Shown: positions 34,001-47,100 of the stretch, in pieces | How positions within the stretch are numbered: position 1 is the first letter of the stretch | Layout: each line of letters starts with the position of its first letter | Assembly: GCA_027924585.1 (NCBI GenBank) | Contig: BSBM01000361.1 | Location: 67,678,001-67,742,000, forward strand | DNA from: Larix kaempferi | Taxonomy: Eukaryota > Streptophyta > Pinopsida > Pinales > Pinaceae | Length of the DNA stretch: 64,000 nucleotides | Direction: 5' to 3' | Translations under genes and position numbers: made by a program | The notes under the pieces: model-generated | Told to the model about the DNA's origin: nothing | Database searches by the model: none | Seen by the model: the letters and a program-made list of their open reading frames with translations, nothing else

Positions 34001-36202
34001 TTCTTCTTTTATCCTCACTTGATGATAGCCATACCTCAAGTCAATATTTGAAAACACTTTAGCTTCCTTCATTTGATCAAACAAATCATCACTTTATTTA
34101 GCTTCCTGTAATCAATACACATCCTTAAAGTCCCATCATTTTTCTTGAAAAATAAAACCGGTGCTCCCTAAGGAGATAAACTTGGCCTAATATACTTCTT
34201 ATGCATTAATTCTTGCAGCTGCATCTTTAACTCTATCAATTCTTGCATTCTCATTCTATAAGGAGCTTTGGAAATTAGCGCTTCCCTTGGAACAAGATCG
34301 ATGGTAAAATCAATATCTCTCTTTGGTTTAAGTCCCGACACTTCATCCAGAAACACATCTTTGAACTCTTGCAACAACTAGAAGTCTTCTATCCTTGGTC
34401 CTTTGTCCTCTAATGAATCTGATGTATGAACTGCATATAATTGTAAACCCTTCTTATAAAAAAATTTCAACTGTAAGGTTGAAATCTGTCTTACTAAAAC
34501 TTGCTTGAGAATTTCTCTTACCAATCTTGGTCTTCCCTCTTCATCAATGCATTCAAGTACCTTTTCATAGCAGTCTATCTTGGCTCTATCCATTTCCAAC
34601 CAATTAGAGCATCATAAGATCCTAATGATAGGACATTCAAACTTACTTTTTTGAGGAATCCATTCAACTACATGGGGCACTCCATCACTACTTCACTCAC
34701 TTTTCTCTTGGTCCCTGTGGCTAACCGAACTAGGAAAGACTTGTTATGCTTCATTTTTCTAAGAGAACAAACTTCAACCAATTTTGGAGAAACATAACTT
34801 TGAGTAGATCCTGGATCAATCAAAATAGAAATAGATTTCTTAGCAATCTTACCTTCAACTTCCACCACTGTTGATTGCTGGTCTGCCTGATTATTATCCA
34901 GCGTTGCATAAATTCGAGGCGATACCCTTGCCATATCCTCCACTGTAGCTGCTCATTTTAAGTTGTGCAAGATCCGGGGATTCTCGCTCTGATGTGGACA
35001 ATATTTAAGCATGTGGTTTCCTCCACATCCCCAACACTGAAGTGGCCCTTTTGGTACTTTTTCTACTACAACTGTTGGCTTATTCCCACTTTGTGCTTGT
35101 TGGACCTGTGGAAAACTTCTTGGCTGATTTTTGAATGGTGGCTTAAATCCACTTTTCCTTTGATCAAATTTCCATCTTGGATTTCCTTTCCATGCTAGGT
35201 GAACCTCTGATTTTCCTTTTCTCTGCTCATAGCAATGCATTTCCATCCTAATGAATTCATCAAGAATTGGTGGGTTAACAAACTCAATCCTATCTCTGAA
35301 ATTTCAAGTTAGACTTCCAAGGAAGCATTGGATCTTTACCCTCTCATCTTTGATATAGTCCACATACCTCAACAATTCCAAAAATTTATGGACATGCTCT
35401 TCCATAGATTTATATCCCAACTTGATTTCATTGAATTATTTCCTCTTGGTGTCATAATACCTAGCAGAAAGGTATTTTTCCTTGAAATACTTCTTAAATC
35501 ACTCCCAACTAATCCTCCTTTCATTGATCCCTTTTACTTGCATGAGGTTCTCCCACAAAATTGAAGCTCTACCATTTAAATTATAAATGTAAATTATGGC
35601 CTTTTCATTTCCTGAGTAATCATGAATCCTGAAATATTTCTTCATCCCAAGAATCCATGCCTCTGCCTCTTGGGCAACCTTATATTCTCCATCAAATGTG
35701 GGAGGCCTTCCCTTCCTAAATTCCCCTTGTGAGATTTCTTTGAACTTCTTTCTTCCTTTGAATCTTCTAGAAGTATGCTTTGGGCTTCTTTGAGAACCTA
35801 TGGAGTCACATGAACTGCTAGAAGAAGATCTTGATGAGGTTTTTCTATGCTTTTTTCTCACATAACTCTTTCTTGGACTTGGAGTCCTCTTCCTAGAACG
35901 ACCTCTAGAGAGACTCTCTACATCTCTTCCTTCTTTACCTACATTGCTTAGGTTGAACCCAAGGTTTATCCTCTACTGCATATTAGTGAGACTCTGCAAA
36001 ATAGAAACATTGAGTTGGTTATGTTCCTCCTGAGCCTTGATCAATATTTCATAAAGCTTATCATGGTTTCTACCAAATTCTGAGGAGTCATTTTCTCCCT
36101 TCTCCCATTGGATTCAGTCTCGACATGTTCTTCTTGCACATTTTCTCCTAGCACATCTTCATCATGCTCATAAGGATCTTGAGCATCAGTCATGGTCACC
36201 AT
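31010..36202 (-). pseudogene. gag-pol: gag-pol of element B (chromovirus), degenerate
   Basis: The ATG is at 36202 (MVTMTDAQDPYEH). Order right to left: acidic N-terminus; serine/arginine-rich stretch and capsid core (about 35250-35860, EAWILGMKKYF); one CCHC knuckle CWGCGGNHMLKYC near 35020; protease with DPGSTQSYV near 34805; reverse transcriptase 33806-34377 with FLDD near 33850; an unrelated 575-bp insertion; the RT thumb and RNase H (TDACIEGLGGVLM) to 32640; integrase zinc finger about 32130-32290; a badly decayed integrase core 31620-32000; and a C-terminal tail at 31030-31606 with GPFEVL, NVFHVSFLKKY and a chromodomain-like VQWKHLTPNDATW. Many stops and shifts make it non-functional. 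Confidence 0.8.
33231..33805. mobile_element. 575-bp AT-rich insertion inside B reverse transcriptase
   Basis: It breaks the RT exactly after EEEHN; B's frame resumes at LIMVFQVL, so the insert is foreign. It contains repeats of about 51 bases (gtcggccataaacaaaaaat at 33383, 33570 and 33621), several aatacaaagtaaaaagtaa runs and gtttgtcgagt repeats at the left. Its ends share a weak direct similarity (ggcactctacagcctag against ggcgcttgatagagcctag). I see no clear terminal inverted repeat or target duplication, and its class is unknown. Confidence 0.6.
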
Positions 36203-36831
36203 TTTCCTTTGGAACTCTTCCCCCCTTCCTGCTGCCCTCTGGTACACTATTCAAATCTTATCAGCTGCAAACAATGTGCATTATAAAGATATTTATTAGA
36301 CATCTTATATAAAACATAAAACATCAATATTTAACATAATTAAACTCATGGAATAATTCAGAGAGCTATTATGCCTTCTTTTCTTTTTTTACTACAATAG
36401 CTCACATTGCACTATGTTCACGTGATTTGTTGCTCACATTGTCTTAAGAAATTATGGTCAATTCCAACTTGTCCTTTCTTAACTTTCTAGCATTAATCCA
36501 CCCTACAATTTGTTCAATATTGATTCCAGGTAAAAGGGCTAGATGTCTAGTTGGATCCGAATCGACCTTTCTGTGTTGATTAGAAAGTTCTAATTGGCTA
36601 TTGGGTCTCACTCACTCACTCAAGGTGGATTCCAAAAGGTCTTAATTCTTTTCCAGTGGAATTTCTCATCCCTTTATTTTGTTAACCTCCTTCCACTTAC
36701 ATGAGCAAGATGCTATGTAAACCATTCATTACTTCGGTGGTATTTCTCATCCTTATAATCTATGTTCGTTCCGTAGCTCTAACAATCCCGTAAGCTCATA
36801 CTTTGGCCTAAGAAACTCCAGTGTTGCAACC
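36203..36831 (-). other. Leader of element B
   Basis: This is the AT-rich non-coding stretch between primer site and gag start. No ORF or repeat was found. Confidence 0.55.
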
Positions 36832-36847
36832 TTGTGCTCTGATACCA
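36832..36847 (-). other. Primer binding site of element B (initiator Met tRNA type)
   Basis: The minus strand reads TGGTATCAGAGCACAA, three bases after the LTR end at 36851. Confidence 0.85.
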
Positions 36848-36974
36848 CTCTGTCACATCCCCAATTACCTTGGTGTCCTTTAGAGGTGAAAGGGGAACTC
36901 CTTAGAACCAACCTGCTAATTTTTTTTTCCAAAATTTTGCATCTTTACACAACTGCAATTTATTCTGCAAAACC

Positions 36975-37412
36975 AACTTCAGTCCACAATCTGCAATGTG
37001 GGAGTCAGAAGTCGACATTGCAATGCACAACTTCGAGAATTACACCTTTGACTTCCACAATCTGTAGTCCACAATGCAGGTGTCATAATGTTGGAACCCC
37101 AAATACACCACTTCGAAGGATCACACCTCCAACTTCCACAATCCGCAATCCGCGATGCAGGAGTCAGAAGTCGGAACCCCAAATTCACAACTCTAGGAAA
37201 ATTACTCCTCCAACTTCTGCAATCCCCAATCCGCAATGTGGGAGTCGGAAGTCGGAACTCCAATGCACAAATCCATAAAAATAACCCCTCTAACCTATGC
37301 AATCCGCTTTGCGGGAGTCAAAAATTCAGAACCACACATGAAACTCCGAAGAAATCACCCCTCTGACTTTCGCAATCCACAATCCGCCTTATGGAAGTCG
37401 GAAAGTCGGAAC
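36975..37412. repeat. 80-bp tandem palindromic repeats, B 5' LTR, first module
   Basis: This is the same repeat family as 28670-29120, with acttcc(g/a)caat...cggaagtcgg units. Confidence 0.75.
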
Positions 37413-37761
37413 TCGACCATATGCTCCTGTTACTGCCAACTTCTCAAGCTGATAACTTTCTCATTGTAAGCCCATTTTTGGAAAACTTGGTACTTTTGGA
37501 AATTTCTCGCAGAGCCCTATGCAGCATGTGATCCTACGCCACACCTGAGGACACTGATTTTGTCCTTCTTCAAACCAAAGTGTTTCCCCAAACTTCATTA
37601 ATACCTCTTTACCACTCTGTAAAGAGTCTGATACCACTCTGTCACGTCCCCAATTACCACAGTTTCCTTTAGAGGTGATGGGGGAGCTCCTTAGAACCAC
37701 CCTGCTATTTTTTTTCCAAAATTATGCATCTTTACACATCCGCAGTTTATTCTGCAAAACC

Positions 37762-38228
37762 AACTTCAGTCCGCAATCTGCAATCCATAAGCTGCAATCC
37801 GCAAGCCGCAATGCGAGAGTTGGAAGTCGGCACTACAATGCACAACTTCGAGAATTACTTCTCCAACTTCCACAGTCTGCAATGTAGGGGTCGGAATGTA
37901 GGAATCCAAAATACGCCACTATGAAGGATCATGCCTCCAAATTCCGTAATCCTCAAACCACGATGCGGGATTTGAAATTCGGAACCCCAAATTCAAAACT
38001 ACAAGAAAATTACTCCTCTGACTTCCGCAATTTGCAATCCACGATGCGGAAGTCGGAAGTCGGAACTCGAACCTGTAACTCCATAGAAATCACCCCTCTG
38101 ACTTCCGCAATATGCAATCTGCCTTGCAGGAGACTGAAATTTAGAACCACACATGCAACACCAAAGTAATCACCCCTCTGACTTCGGCAATCCGTAATCT
38201 GCCTTGCGGAAATCAGAAAGTCAGAAGT
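37762..38228. repeat. 80-bp tandem palindromic repeats, B 5' LTR, second module
   Basis: The two best-preserved units, starting near 38018 and 38098, are exactly 80 bases apart, with ACTTCCGCAAT openings. Confidence 0.75.
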
Positions 38229-38834
38229 CAACCATACGCTCCTGTTACTGCCAACTTCTCAAGCTGATAACTTTCTCATCCTAAGTCCATTTTTGGAAAA
38301 ATTGGTACCATTGGAAAGATATCAAAGATCCCTATGCAACGATGTGATCCTATTCCACACCTGAGGACTCTGATTTTTTCCTTCTTCCAACCAAAGTGTT
38401 TTCCCAAACTTCATCAATACCTCTTTACCACTCTGTAAAGAGATATGATACCACTCTATCAAGGCCCCTCCCTTCATTTGACCCATAGAGGGATCATGAA
38501 CACAACATGGGGGGTGTCTAATTAATCCCCTAATCCCAACTGATGAAATACAAACCATCTGCAGGTGTGTTCAATGCATAATAACATACACAGTGGAACT
38601 AAATCTGATTAATGCATCTACAACATGCAAGGCTAATAACATATTTAACATAAGCAAAATGATGAAACAATCATATATGAACCAACCTCATGTTTAGGAT
38701 TGTACATAGGCATCCTATTGATTAACTCCATGTGATCATTTCATTCAAATTGACTTGAAATAACAGATACTCATAACATAGGAATTAACATCATTTAGAA
38801 CCACATAGAGCACTTATCTTTAAGATGAAACTGT

Positions 38835-39570
38835 TGTTAACACCCAAAAAGTGTTCACTACCTCATCTACCACATTATATGGCTCATTTGTCCATTTTCC
38901 TACCATATTTCCCTTAAAATCCCAAAAAATCCCAAGAAATCCCACTAAAAAGCCTCCAAAAGGCCTAAAATGCCTCCAAAAGGCCACAAAACCATCAAAA
39001 TAGCCTCAAAAAGGCTAAAAAAACCCCTTTTTCCTCCAAAAATAGCAAAAATCCCCTAAAAAGGGAATAAAAAATATAAAATAATGAGGAAAAGGAGGAA
39101 AAAACCCTATATAGCTGCCCTAAACCATGTGTCTCCCAAAACCATGGGTCAGCACTCCACCACCAAAAAACTATAAATAGGTGACGGAGATCCCTTATTT
39201 CATATCCACAATCAAGTATACCCTTACTCTGCCAAAATCTCTCTCGAAACCCTAGTTCACCATTGAACTATTTTCACCTTGAGAGCCCCTTTTGTCCCAT
39301 TCCCACCATTGGAGAAAGCGAAGGAGCACATTGGAGCTTGGAGCAACCCTCTTGGGCATTGCAAGGAGCTTCATCAACCTTCACATTGAAGGTAATATTA
39401 ATACAAAACCCTTGTTTACAAATTGTTGTTTATTTTTCATGCACATGTGTTAGAGTAGTTTCTATTTCTGTTTTAGCTTAATTATTTACATTTACTGAAC
39501 TGCTACTAAGGAGTCCATTCTCCTTAGTAGGTGTTCATTGGCACAAGCTAGGGGTAAAACCCTAGCTACA
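38835..39570 (+). repeat. 5' LTR of element C
   Basis: It contains an A-rich block of short aaaatccc and gcctccaaaagg repeats (38925-39070), a TATA box at 39172 and a duplicated ctaaggagtccattctcctt-like palindrome near 39508-39530. It has 20 extra bases relative to the 3' LTR in the gcctccaaaagg block, while the 3' LTR has one more cccaaaaaat unit. Confidence 0.93.
39172..39179 (+). promoter_or_regulatory. TATA box of C 5' LTR
   Basis: TATAAATA is followed 60-70 bases later by cctagttcacc. The same box is at 53733-53740 in the 3' LTR. D has TATAAAAA at the corresponding place. Confidence 0.7.
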
Positions 39571-39592
39571 GTTTTGGTGACTCCACTAGATT
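39571..39592 (+). other. Probable primer binding site of element C
   Basis: The sequence gttttggtgactccactag follows the LTR. The TTGGTGACTCCACT core resembles the TGGCGACTCC-type primer sites of some Tat elements (Arg tRNA class), with one difference. The tRNA assignment is tentative. Confidence 0.45.
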
Positions 39593-39670
39593 TTGAATTT
39601 CTGGTTTCCATTTAAAAAAAATTTCCTTTCGGCTGTCCCTTTCGGCCGAAGTATACCGCATTTTTTCCCT

Positions 39671-40045
39671 CTGCAGTCGCATCCCGACCGCGTCTTTCAG
39701 GCCTTTACCTGCGACCCGACCGCGGCTCTCAGACTGTTTCCGACGCCCCGCCAGCGGATTCAAGTCTGTTACCTGCGATCCGACTGTGGCTAACCAGCCT
39801 GTTTGCTGCGATCTGACTGCGCCTGTCGGCCATTTTCTCGCGTCCTGACTGCGGCGTTAAGCCTCTTTCCTGCGTCCCGAATGCGTCTGTTAGCCCTTTT
39901 TCCGCGACCCGACTGCGTCTTTTTCCTTGTTTCCTGCGTCCCGACTGCGTCTGTTGGCCCAAAAGCTGAGACCTGACAGCGTCTGTTTCCCTCAAACCCG
40001 CGGTCTGCCTGTTCTGATTTGCCACAGACCCGCGATCTGATTTCT
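39671..40045 (+). repeat. Leader array of about 32-bp repeats in element C
   Basis: About twelve degenerate units have the core (c)tgcg(a/t)cccgac(t/c)gcg followed by a pyrimidine-rich tctgttggccttttc-like part. The spacing is 31-34 bases. The core resembles the unit of the 34-bp array at 50453-50656, in the same orientation. It lies between primer site and gag. Confidence 0.7.
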
Positions 40046-41113
40046 GCATTTTTCCTGTTTTGAGCCCAGCCCCTTTTGCTGCAATCTTTTCTGCATTTGA
40101 ACAGCCCTCTGTCCTACCTGCGGTTCCACTTCCTTACAGCCTTTCTGCAACATAATTTTTATTCCCTTTACAAAATTCTTTTAAAATTTCAGTATTTTTA
40201 AATCAGAAAATTTTGCAAGTTAAAGTTTCAATTTCAGTATTATTGATAGTTGGAAGTTGCCCCCCTTGTGGCATTTCTATTTTGGGTTCATCACCTCACG
40301 AGCACACACTCTGTCACATAATTCAAGTGAGCCTTAAAAAGTACCTAACTCAACCAATATTCTAACCCCACTTGGGGAACACAAAAGAATCTTTGTAGTT
40401 AGGTAGGGTCGGGGGGATAGGCTTCCAATAACACCCCTCGGTCACTTACACTTGAGACATAGTTGTTGTCCAAATAGGGAACCAAAATCCCCTAGTACTT
40501 TTTGGCATGGTCACGACCAGTTTATCAGAGGGCCTCTCCCTTAGGAGGGTTGAAGTCGGGAGACTGGTTCCGGAGGCCTGAGTGGAATACCGCACTCCAT
40601 TCAGTAACCAAAGGGCTACCTTTCGCGGTTTGCGGGATATCCCTGTATAGGGGTATTGCGGTAAACGGACTAAACGGCAGATTCACCTTTCTGGATGTTT
40701 CATGAACGGGGTATCTTAGTTGCCATTCTTCTAGGATTGACTACCCGGTGTCCCTCCCGGTAGGGGGATATCATAGCCACTTGGATTTCCTATTCATATT
40801 GTCTGACTTGGATTTCATCACCTTGCAGAGGATATGTCTAGTTGAGTCAGAATACTTTTAGTTAGGTGTTTGCATGCTCCTTTACCTCCGTTTGGTCTAG
40901 TGAGTCCACCATTTTTTATTTTTAGGAAACCTACTGCTTGTTGGTATTCTGACCATCTTTGTTGATACTCCATCTATTGTAGCACAGCTGTTGCAGTGGG
41001 TGTTTTGAGTTGGTTGTTGGCCTGAGTGCCTTGTTTTTTAGCTCTCCTTCTGCACACTCAGTTGCATTAGGATTTTTTGAGCTGTTTTTCTACTCACCTC
41101 AACCCACAGAGAT
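40046..41113 (+). other. Non-coding leader of element C
   Basis: No long ORF is supported. The stretch 40270-40860 is moderately GC-rich with several short self-complementary blocks (for example gtagttaggtagggtcggggg). It may hold packaging signals, but nothing specific can be assigned. Confidence 0.4.
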
Positions 41114-44100
41114 TTGACACCATCCGTCACCATTGAGTCCCCGAGACATTCTCGGCGCCTCAGGGGCGAGCCCCCACAGCACGGTTCTCTTGACACCACC
41201 CGTCATAGATTCCGATCATCATCCGTTGATACCACTCATCACAGATCTAGAGACTTGTCACTTGAATCCACTCGTCAGCGACACAGGACTCCGTCACCAG
41301 ATATTGACGCTCCTTACTTTACCTCTGATTCTGACGAAGAGTCTGAGAACCCTATTTACACTGCCCCTACTAGCCCCATGGCCGGCACGACTTCCACTCC
41401 TTTTGTTATAGGGACCATTGGTGGCACATCCACCACTACACCAGTTACTACACCTGTTTTGGGTATGCCCTCCATGGGACCCCCATCTACCGTTCCCCTC
41501 ATGGTACCTATTCCCGCAGCGGAAATCCCTATCTCCACTACATCAGTGGCTCACACTACCCATGGTGGTGCTGGACCATCCTCCACCACCTTAGTTCCCC
41601 CACTTGGGGGCACCATCCCAAATCCTGTCCCTCCACTTGGGGGCATTGGCCCCAACTTGGTCCAACCCACTACTGTGTCACATCCTTCTTCCAGTTTTCC
41701 ATTCATGGCTAGCCTCAACCTACCTGACCTAGCCAGATTGAACAACGATCCTATTCGACACGACCCTACGTGGCCTCATATGCCTACCAAGCTCCCCTCT
41801 GACATCCCTAAGTTTGAGGGCAAGGCCGGTGAGGACCCACAAAACCATATCATGTCTTTCCACCTATGGTGTTCCTCCAACTCCATAGTGGACGACTCTG
41901 TTCGCCTTCGTCTCTTACAGCGCACCTTCACTGGCTCTGCAGCCAAGTGGTATATCGAGCAACCTCATGGGACCCACGCCACCTTTGCTTCCCTTGCCTC
42001 GACCTTCCTGCAGTTCTTCCAGTTGCCTGTCCGCTATGACGCGGGCGTTGAGATCCTCCTATGTTGTAGACAAAACACGGCTACCCATATCACGGACCAC
42101 ATCCATGAGTGGCGTCGACGCCGTAGCTTATGCAAGATCAAACTAGATGACCGTATCTTCCTAGATTGGTTCCTTAAATCCCTTCTCCCTGTTATTGCTA
42201 AGGATGTGGCATCAGAAAGACCCCAGTCTGAAGAAGAGGCCATCCTTAAGGCCCAACAGTTCGACCTCATTTATGCCCAGTCAGGTTACCTTTATACCAT
42301 TATACCTGATGCCCCTCACGGCGAGTCCTCCCAGCACGATGCGCCAGGGGAATCCCACGCTGCAGACGGTATCATTGGCCGTGTTTCTTCGCATCCCCAA
42401 CCATTTTCCATAGCACGTCCTACCCCTGGCCCCGACCTTTCACGGGCTACCTCACAGTCTGGAGCAACCAACTCATATGCTCCCATGACACATCACCACC
42501 ACCATGGACCCTCATGTCCTCCTCAATGCTTCGGTCATGCGACTCCCGCTTATGCCCCCCCAGTCGCACCTCAGCCTTACTACCATCAGCAGGCTGCCCC
42601 AGCTCCTGCACCTTCACAAGCCCAACCCGCTTATTATCCGCCACAGGAAGCCCCTGCGGCAAACCCACAACCTGCTCCGTAGCCCTATCAGCAACCCCCT
42701 GCAGTTGCTGCACCTGCGTAGCCCCCACCTACATATCATCCACCGCAGCCTGCTCCAGCACCTGCGCAACCTCAGAATCCACCTGCTGCCCAAGGGCAAG
42801 TTTACACCCAACAAAACCTGCAGCAAAACCAGAACAACCAACGCAACCAGGGCCAACAAAACCGTGGCAAGGGCCGTAATCGAGGGAACAACCAACCTGC
42901 AGACCAAGCTGGTCAACCGGCGAATCCCCCCGACAATAATAATGCATCCCCTGCTAACCAAAACCCTGATCGCCCGCCCAAGCAGGCTAAAAACCCCAAT
43001 CTGCGAACAAACCATCCTTGTTCTATTTGCGGGGTCTATGGCCACTACACACATGCTTGCCCACACTTGGAGCGAGCTCGACAACTCTGGGTTGACGATG
43101 CCCACCACCAAGGGCAGGCAGCTCCTCAGGCGCCTCCTAACCCCCCTCAACCTCAGGAGCCACCTTTGGTGCTGCAAAACCCATTACCAACCCAAGGCAT
43201 CGTGAACACTCAGCCGTTGGCTCCCCCTCAAGCCAACGTGCAACCCCAACAGCAAATCACGTACGCTGCTCCTGATCAACCCATGTTTGACTCAGGAACC
43301 CACCACTTGTTGATGATGTCATCCGCTGATGTCAACCTCCAGACTCGTCAGAACCAGTATGGCTCCACCACTGACGTACCTCCCACTGATAAACCTACTA
43401 ACGCTCATCCCACCGATCAAGCGTTACGTATTCCTCCACCTCCACTAGATGGCGCTCCCAAAGCCCCTCGTTTCCCACTTCGCCGTATCAACAATAACCC
43501 CAATGCACGCGCTGCGTCAAACTACAACATTGTAGACGACCTAGCCCAATCTCCCGCAGCCATGTCTGCGTTAGAAGTCTTGAAGAACTGCCCTTCCCAG
43601 CGCAAGACTTTACTCTCCACCATTGGGGGGATTGACCCAAATGATTCGAATTTGATGGCATTTGATTTAGACCAGTCTGAACCTCGCCTTCCTTCCACCC
43701 TAGCATTCCAAGTTTCTGTTTCCATTCGGAATCTTGTCATCCATCGATGCATCATCGATGAAGGTACCTACACATGCGTCATGTCTACATTCGTGTGGCA
43801 GAAGTTGGGATCCCCCACTCTCCAGCAGTCCACCACTGCATTACGCGCCTACGACGGTCGTTCGGCTCAGCCCCAAGGCCTCCTAGCCAATGTCCCCGTC
43901 CAGTTAGGTGGAAAAACTGTACTCATTGACATTGAGGTAATCAATGCCCAATTGGATTATAACCTTTTACTTGGCCGCAGCTACATGTATGCCACGCGGG
44001 CGGTTGCCTCTTCCGTCTTTCGCACCATGATGTTCCCCCATGAGGGACGCGTGGTTAAGGTTGACCAGCTCACCTACTATGATCCCAGTGCTCCCGCGGC

Positions 44101-47100
44101 ACCTGAAAATGTTCTCCCCATGCTTGAACAACCTGTTTCTCGTGCCACCACCTCATTTTTTTCCTCTACGAGGCCTGGAGTCTACTCAGACGCGCCGATG
44201 ACCTCCACCTTTCAATCCATTCCTCCCCCGTCATCTACGCCTGAAGTGTCTGACTTATGTACCTTGTCCCACGACAACCAACCTCCTAACAATCAACCAC
44301 CCTTGTTGCCTAAACCACCATTGGTACCTAGCCACATTGGTGTTACACCCATCCATACGATCCCCTTCATAGTCCCTCCATCGGGAGTAGTAAGCGCCCC
44401 GGTCATGGCTACCCTTAGCCTCCCTGGGTTAACCTTGGGATTACCTGTATGGTATCTTTCGCCTCCCATTCGCCCGCCGACACCAGACGTCGTCCTCCAA
44501 CTGGTGCAACCCATGGCTACTACCACTCAGCCACCTCCCGGTGTCTCTACCCCTTCGTCCTCCATGACTCCCCCTCCTACTCCCAAACCCACTGGGGGAA
44601 GAGGTCCACAATCTTACACTGTTGTACCACCTCCCAAGACAGTCAAAAACCCTCCAGTGTTTCGCGCTCCTCCTAAATGCTCGCTGTACGATGAGTTGGG
44701 CCATGCGACTCACCAGTGTCCACAGTTACCAACCCTACAGAAACACATGCAGATGCTCGACGATGACCCCAACATCCCAACTGTCGAACTAAACCCCACT
44801 CCCAAGCCTAAAGATAAGTCCCTGCGTACCAACCACCCCTGTTCCATATGCGGTATTTATGGGCATTATTCACATCATTGTCCTGATCTCCCGGATTACA
44901 GAGCGGCTCTCTATGAGATGAACAATTTGGATCTCATAGAAGAGATTCACCCCCCGATCTCACCCCCATCCGGGGAGGTCAACACCATTTACATGATCTC
45001 TTCCACTACCATTCCCTCGTCAACCGATTTGACGACGCCAACTTTCCGTACTGATGAGGAGATTCTTGAGGCCCTTACTGCCCCGAATTATCCCTGGGAT
45101 GACATGCACCACCGTTCCTATTTCATCCCAGAAGAATCCTCCTCTAGCACAACTACCCAATTCACGGTTGAGTCCAAAGACTTTCTCCCCACCAAGGTCG
45201 ACTGGTTCAAGGACCCTATTCCTACTCCTGACGCCTTAGAGGAGGGTAACATGGCCAACATCTCACCCGTCATCCACATAGATATCTCTGACCCCCCTGG
45301 CGTCAATGAATGCATTGCCTTAGGAGCCTCATGCAGTGAACAAGAGATTGAGGAGTACCGAAAACTCTTCCGAGAATTCTGTGATGTCTTTTCCTGGTCC
45401 CATATTGAAATGCCTGGTCTTGACCCCGCCATTATCGAACACCACATTGACACATGGCCTGATGTACCCCCCGTCCATCAGAAGCAGCGACCCATTCATC
45501 CCTCAAAACTCCCAGCTGTTAAAGCCGAGATTGAGAAGCTGCGCAAGGCAGGGTTCATTTATCCTATTGCCTACACCACCTGGGTTTCAAACCCCGTTCC
45601 CGTTAACAAAAAACAAGGCACCATTCGAGTATGCACTGAATTCCATGATTTAAACCGCGCTTGTCCCAAGGACAATTTGCCCACGCCATTTATTGACCAG
45701 CTCATCGATGCGTGTGCGGGGCATGAAGTCCTCTCCTTCATGGATGGTTTTACCGGATACAACCAGATTCATATCCGTAAGGAAGACTAGTACAAAACTG
45801 CCTTTACTACCCCATGGGGCACCTTTGCCTATCGAGTCATGCCTTTCGGCCTCAAAAATGCTAGTGCCACTTTCCAGCGGGCCATGACCTATTGCTTTCA
45901 CGACTTGGTCCATATCCTGTTAGTCTACCTTGATGACCTTACAGCTCGTTCCCGGAAACGATCTGACCACCTTAACGACCTTCGGCAAGTATTTCTGCGT
46001 TGTCGCAAATATCAAATCCGCTTGAACCCACACAAGTGTGTTTTTTGTGTTCCTGCAGGCCGATTGTTGGGTTTCATTGTTTCCCAGAAAGGAATTACTG
46101 TTGACCCTCTGAAATTCCAAGCCATATTAGACCTTCCCTCTCCTCGCACGCTCCGGCAGCTCCAAAGTTTGCAGGGGCGATCCAATTTCCTTCGACGTTT
46201 TGTCCCTGATTACGCCACTACCGTTCACGGTTTCTTACGCCTGCTCCGTACCCACATACCCTTCGTCTGGGATGAGCAAGCAGAAGCTGCATTCGAAGCC
46301 CTCAAGAAGGCTCTCACACAAGCTCCTCTGATTTCCCCTCCGGATTTCACACAAGACTTCATCCTTTACATTTCGGCATCCGAGCATGTCGTATCTGGAG
46401 TCTTGGTTCAAGAAGACGCTTCTCACCAGGAGCACGTCATTTACTACGTCAGCCAGACCTTGTCTGGTCCACCCCTACGTTACCCATATGAGGAGAGACT
46501 TGCCCTAGCAGTGGTCTTTTCCGTCCAAAAATTGTGACACTATATCTTAATGAGTCATACCACAGTCGTCGCCGACTCTAACCCCATGGTATATCTTCTA
46601 AACCGGCGGCTCCTGCAAGGTCATGTTGCTAAATGGGTCATTATCCTCTAGGAATATGACCTTACCTTCAAAACACCTAAGAGCACTAAAGCCCTCGCGC
46701 TTGCCCAACTCATTACTAATCTCTCTTCCCTTCTCCCGGCCAAACCAATCTCCGATGAGTTACCCGACAATCACCTGTTCACTATCTCGTCCAATGACCC
46801 ATGGTACGGTGATATCTTGTTATACCTGCGCATCCAGAAGTTCAGACCCAAATTTACCCGTAATGGACGCCGTCGCATCCGTCACCAGGCCTCTCGATAT
46901 CTCCTCTTAGGCGATGTCCTTTACTGGCGCAGGGTTGACACAATTCTTCGTCATTGCCTTACACACGAGGAAGCTGAACACGTCCTTAATGACTGTCATA
47001 GCGGTGCCTGCAGAGGCCATTTCTCAAGGATGGCCACTGCCCAAAAGGTCGTCCGCGCTGGATACTTCTGGCCCACACTTTTCACCAACTGCATCACTGC

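Larger units (their letters stand above)
36851..38834 (-). repeat. 5' LTR of element B, part before the C insertion
   Basis: The LTR starts TGTCACATCC. It carries two tandem copies of the outer module, 36851-37639 and 37640-38456, where the 3' LTR has one. Each copy ends in a tgataccactc sequence, the complement of a primer-site core. From 38457 it follows 29349 onward of the 3' LTR. Its last five bases, ACTGT (38830-38834), are the target duplication of C. Confidence 0.8.

Noticed and set aside
36979-37302. ORFs in both strands across B LTR repeats
   Set aside because: The 80-bp repeats produce repeated peptides in several frames; none agrees between the three arrays.
28670-38228. Regular repeats considered as a CRISPR-like array
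   Set aside because: Units are 80 bases, contiguous and diverged, with no unique spacers, and lie in a plant retrotransposon LTR.
42614-43177. Minus-strand ORF of 187 codons within C
   Set aside because: It is the complement of the proline/glutamine-rich end of Gag. The biased composition opens several frames, and only the plus frame has conserved zinc knuckles.
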